A stretch of DNA of 5,420 nt from Lachnospiraceae bacterium (lineage in GTDB: Bacteria > Bacillota_A > Clostridia > Lachnospirales > Lachnospiraceae), in assembly GCA_031262285.1 (NCBI GenBank), contig JAISHZ010000364.1:1-5420 (forward strand), written 5' to 3'. Made by a program: the position numbers and the translations under genes. A model generated the notes under the pieces. It ran no database searches, was not told the origin of the DNA, and saw only the letters and a list, made by a program, of their open reading frames with translations. Below are positions 4,628 through 5,420 of the stretch, in pieces. The number at the start of each line of letters is the position of its first letter. Position 1 is the stretch's first letter.

Positions 4628-5420
4628 ATGGTTCATTTTGTGATTAATCCGGCGTCAAGGGGCGGCAAAGGGAAGCACATTTGGAATAAAGTGTTAGCTC
4701 CTGCTATGGAGACGAAGCAGATACCGTATGAGGTTCACTTTTCATCAGAAAAAGGTGATATCGCGAGGATTTGCGCAATGTTGGAAAAGCAGGATGATTC
4801 ATTGTTGTTGATTATTGTAGGTGGCGATGGAAGTTTGAATGAAGCTTTGAGCGCTATTACGGATCATTCCAAAGTGACTTTTGGTTATATACCAAGTGGT
4901 TCCGGCAATGATTTTGCGAGAGATATGAAAATGTCCCAAAAGCCACTGGAAGTATTAAACAGGATTCTTCATACAGGGAACGAACAGAGGATGGATCTGG
5001 GGATCGTGGAATATCCGGATGGAAAAAAGCGCTGTTTTGCCATTTCATGTGGGATTGGATTTGACGCCGCTGTGTGTGAGGAACTTCAAGATTCGAAGTT
5101 GAAACGAGCGTTTAGTCGGATCAAGATGGGCAAACTGGCATATTTATGTATGGCATTGAAGCAGCTTCTTACAGCAAAGCGTTATGATTGTGAATTGCTC
5201 ATAGATCAAAAGAAGACGGTTAAGATCAATCGAATGCTTTTTTTGACAGGGATGATACATAGATATGAAGGCGGAGGATTTTTGTTTTGCCCAATGGCAC
5301 AAAGTGATGATGGGATGTTGGATTTATGTGTTGTTGGAAATGTACCACGCTTCTTTGCGTTACTGATATTACCTCTTGCTTTTTGGGGAAAGCATTATAT
5401 CTCTAAACACATACATCATT
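4628..5420 (+). CDS. Diacylglycerol/lipid kinase family protein (3' end outside window)
   Basis: The visible 264 residues belong to the diacylglycerol kinase catalytic-domain family (YegS/BmrU/DgkB-like). These enzymes transfer phosphate from ATP to diacylglycerol or a related lipid at the inner face of the cell membrane, recycling diacylglycerol to phosphatidic acid. The N-terminus VINPASRGGKG (residues 5-15) is the family's opening strand and loop. GGDGSLNE at 65-72 is the nucleotide-binding signature. PSGSGNDFAR at 89-98 corresponds to the usual PxGTxNDFAR. GIGFDA (142-147), the YEGGGF turn (213-218) and DDGMLDL (227-233) mark the C-terminal beta-sandwich with its catalytic acidic residues. 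Family members run to about 290-310 residues, so some 30-45 are missing past the edge. GGAGG at 4616-4620, 7 bases before the ATG, sets the start. The MITE occupies the leader, a likely influence on expression. The exact lipid substrate cannot be told from sequence. Confidence 0.93.
   Translation, partial: MVHFVINPASRGGKGKHIWNKVLAPAMETKQIPYEVHFSSEKGDIARICAMLEKQDDSLLLIIVGGDGSLNEALSAITDHSKVTFGYIPSGSGNDFARDMKMSQKPLEVLNRILHTGNEQRMDLGIVEYPDGKKRCFAISCGIGFDAAVCEELQDSKLKRAFSRIKMGKLAYLCMALKQLLTAKRYDCELLIDQKKTVKINRMLFLTGMIHRYEGGGFLFCPMAQSDDGMLDLCVVGNVPRFFALLILPLAFWGKHYISKHIHH

Noticed and set aside
1..5420. CRISPR array, tRNA, rRNA, phage or defence genes
   Set aside because: No regularly spaced short repeats, no cloverleaf-like or rRNA-like sequence, and no protein with such domains were seen. 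Remaining open frames overlapping glnS, the DUF2225 gene and the kinase are antisense or shifted-frame shadows without ribosome binding sites.

Overview
The window looks like chromosomal DNA from a low-to-moderate GC Firmicute, most likely a clostridial (Lachnospiraceae-like) bacterium. I infer this from the glutaminyl-tRNA synthetase of clostridial flavour, the DUF2225 zinc-ribbon protein, strong AGGAGG-type ribosome binding sites and compact hairpin/T-tract terminators. No database search was possible, so the taxon is a guess.

Layout from left to right. Bases 1-30 are the terminator of an upstream gene outside the window. Bases 33-151 are the right-hand part of a repeat element. A promoter at 162-191 then drives a TetR-family regulator (323-949). 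A small membrane-anchored acidic protein of unknown function follows (1126-1467). A strong bidirectional terminator (1475-1516) separates this plus-strand pair from a convergent minus-strand pair: glnS (4202 down to 2520), then a DUF2225 protein (2436 down to 1579), probably one transcription unit. Divergent promoters lie between 4238 and 4359. The last gene, on the plus strand, is a diacylglycerol/lipid kinase (from 4628), cut off by the window edge.

The most notable content is non-coding. Bases 4364-4590 form a 227-bp element with about 32-bp imperfect terminal inverted repeats, an inner perfect 35-bp inverted repeat, and a perfect 8-bp flanking duplication (GAATAATA). It has the anatomy of a miniature inverted-repeat transposable element (MITE). 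It sits about 4 bp downstream of the -10 box of the lipid-kinase promoter, so that mRNA should now carry the element as a structured leader. The copy at 33-151 is about 88% identical to its right half; 39 bp of the central region are identical while the arm diverges.

The protein-coding genes are mostly ordinary housekeeping or regulatory genes with no evident shared pathway. The glnS promoter region and the region upstream of the small membrane protein each hold a dyad that could be an operator.
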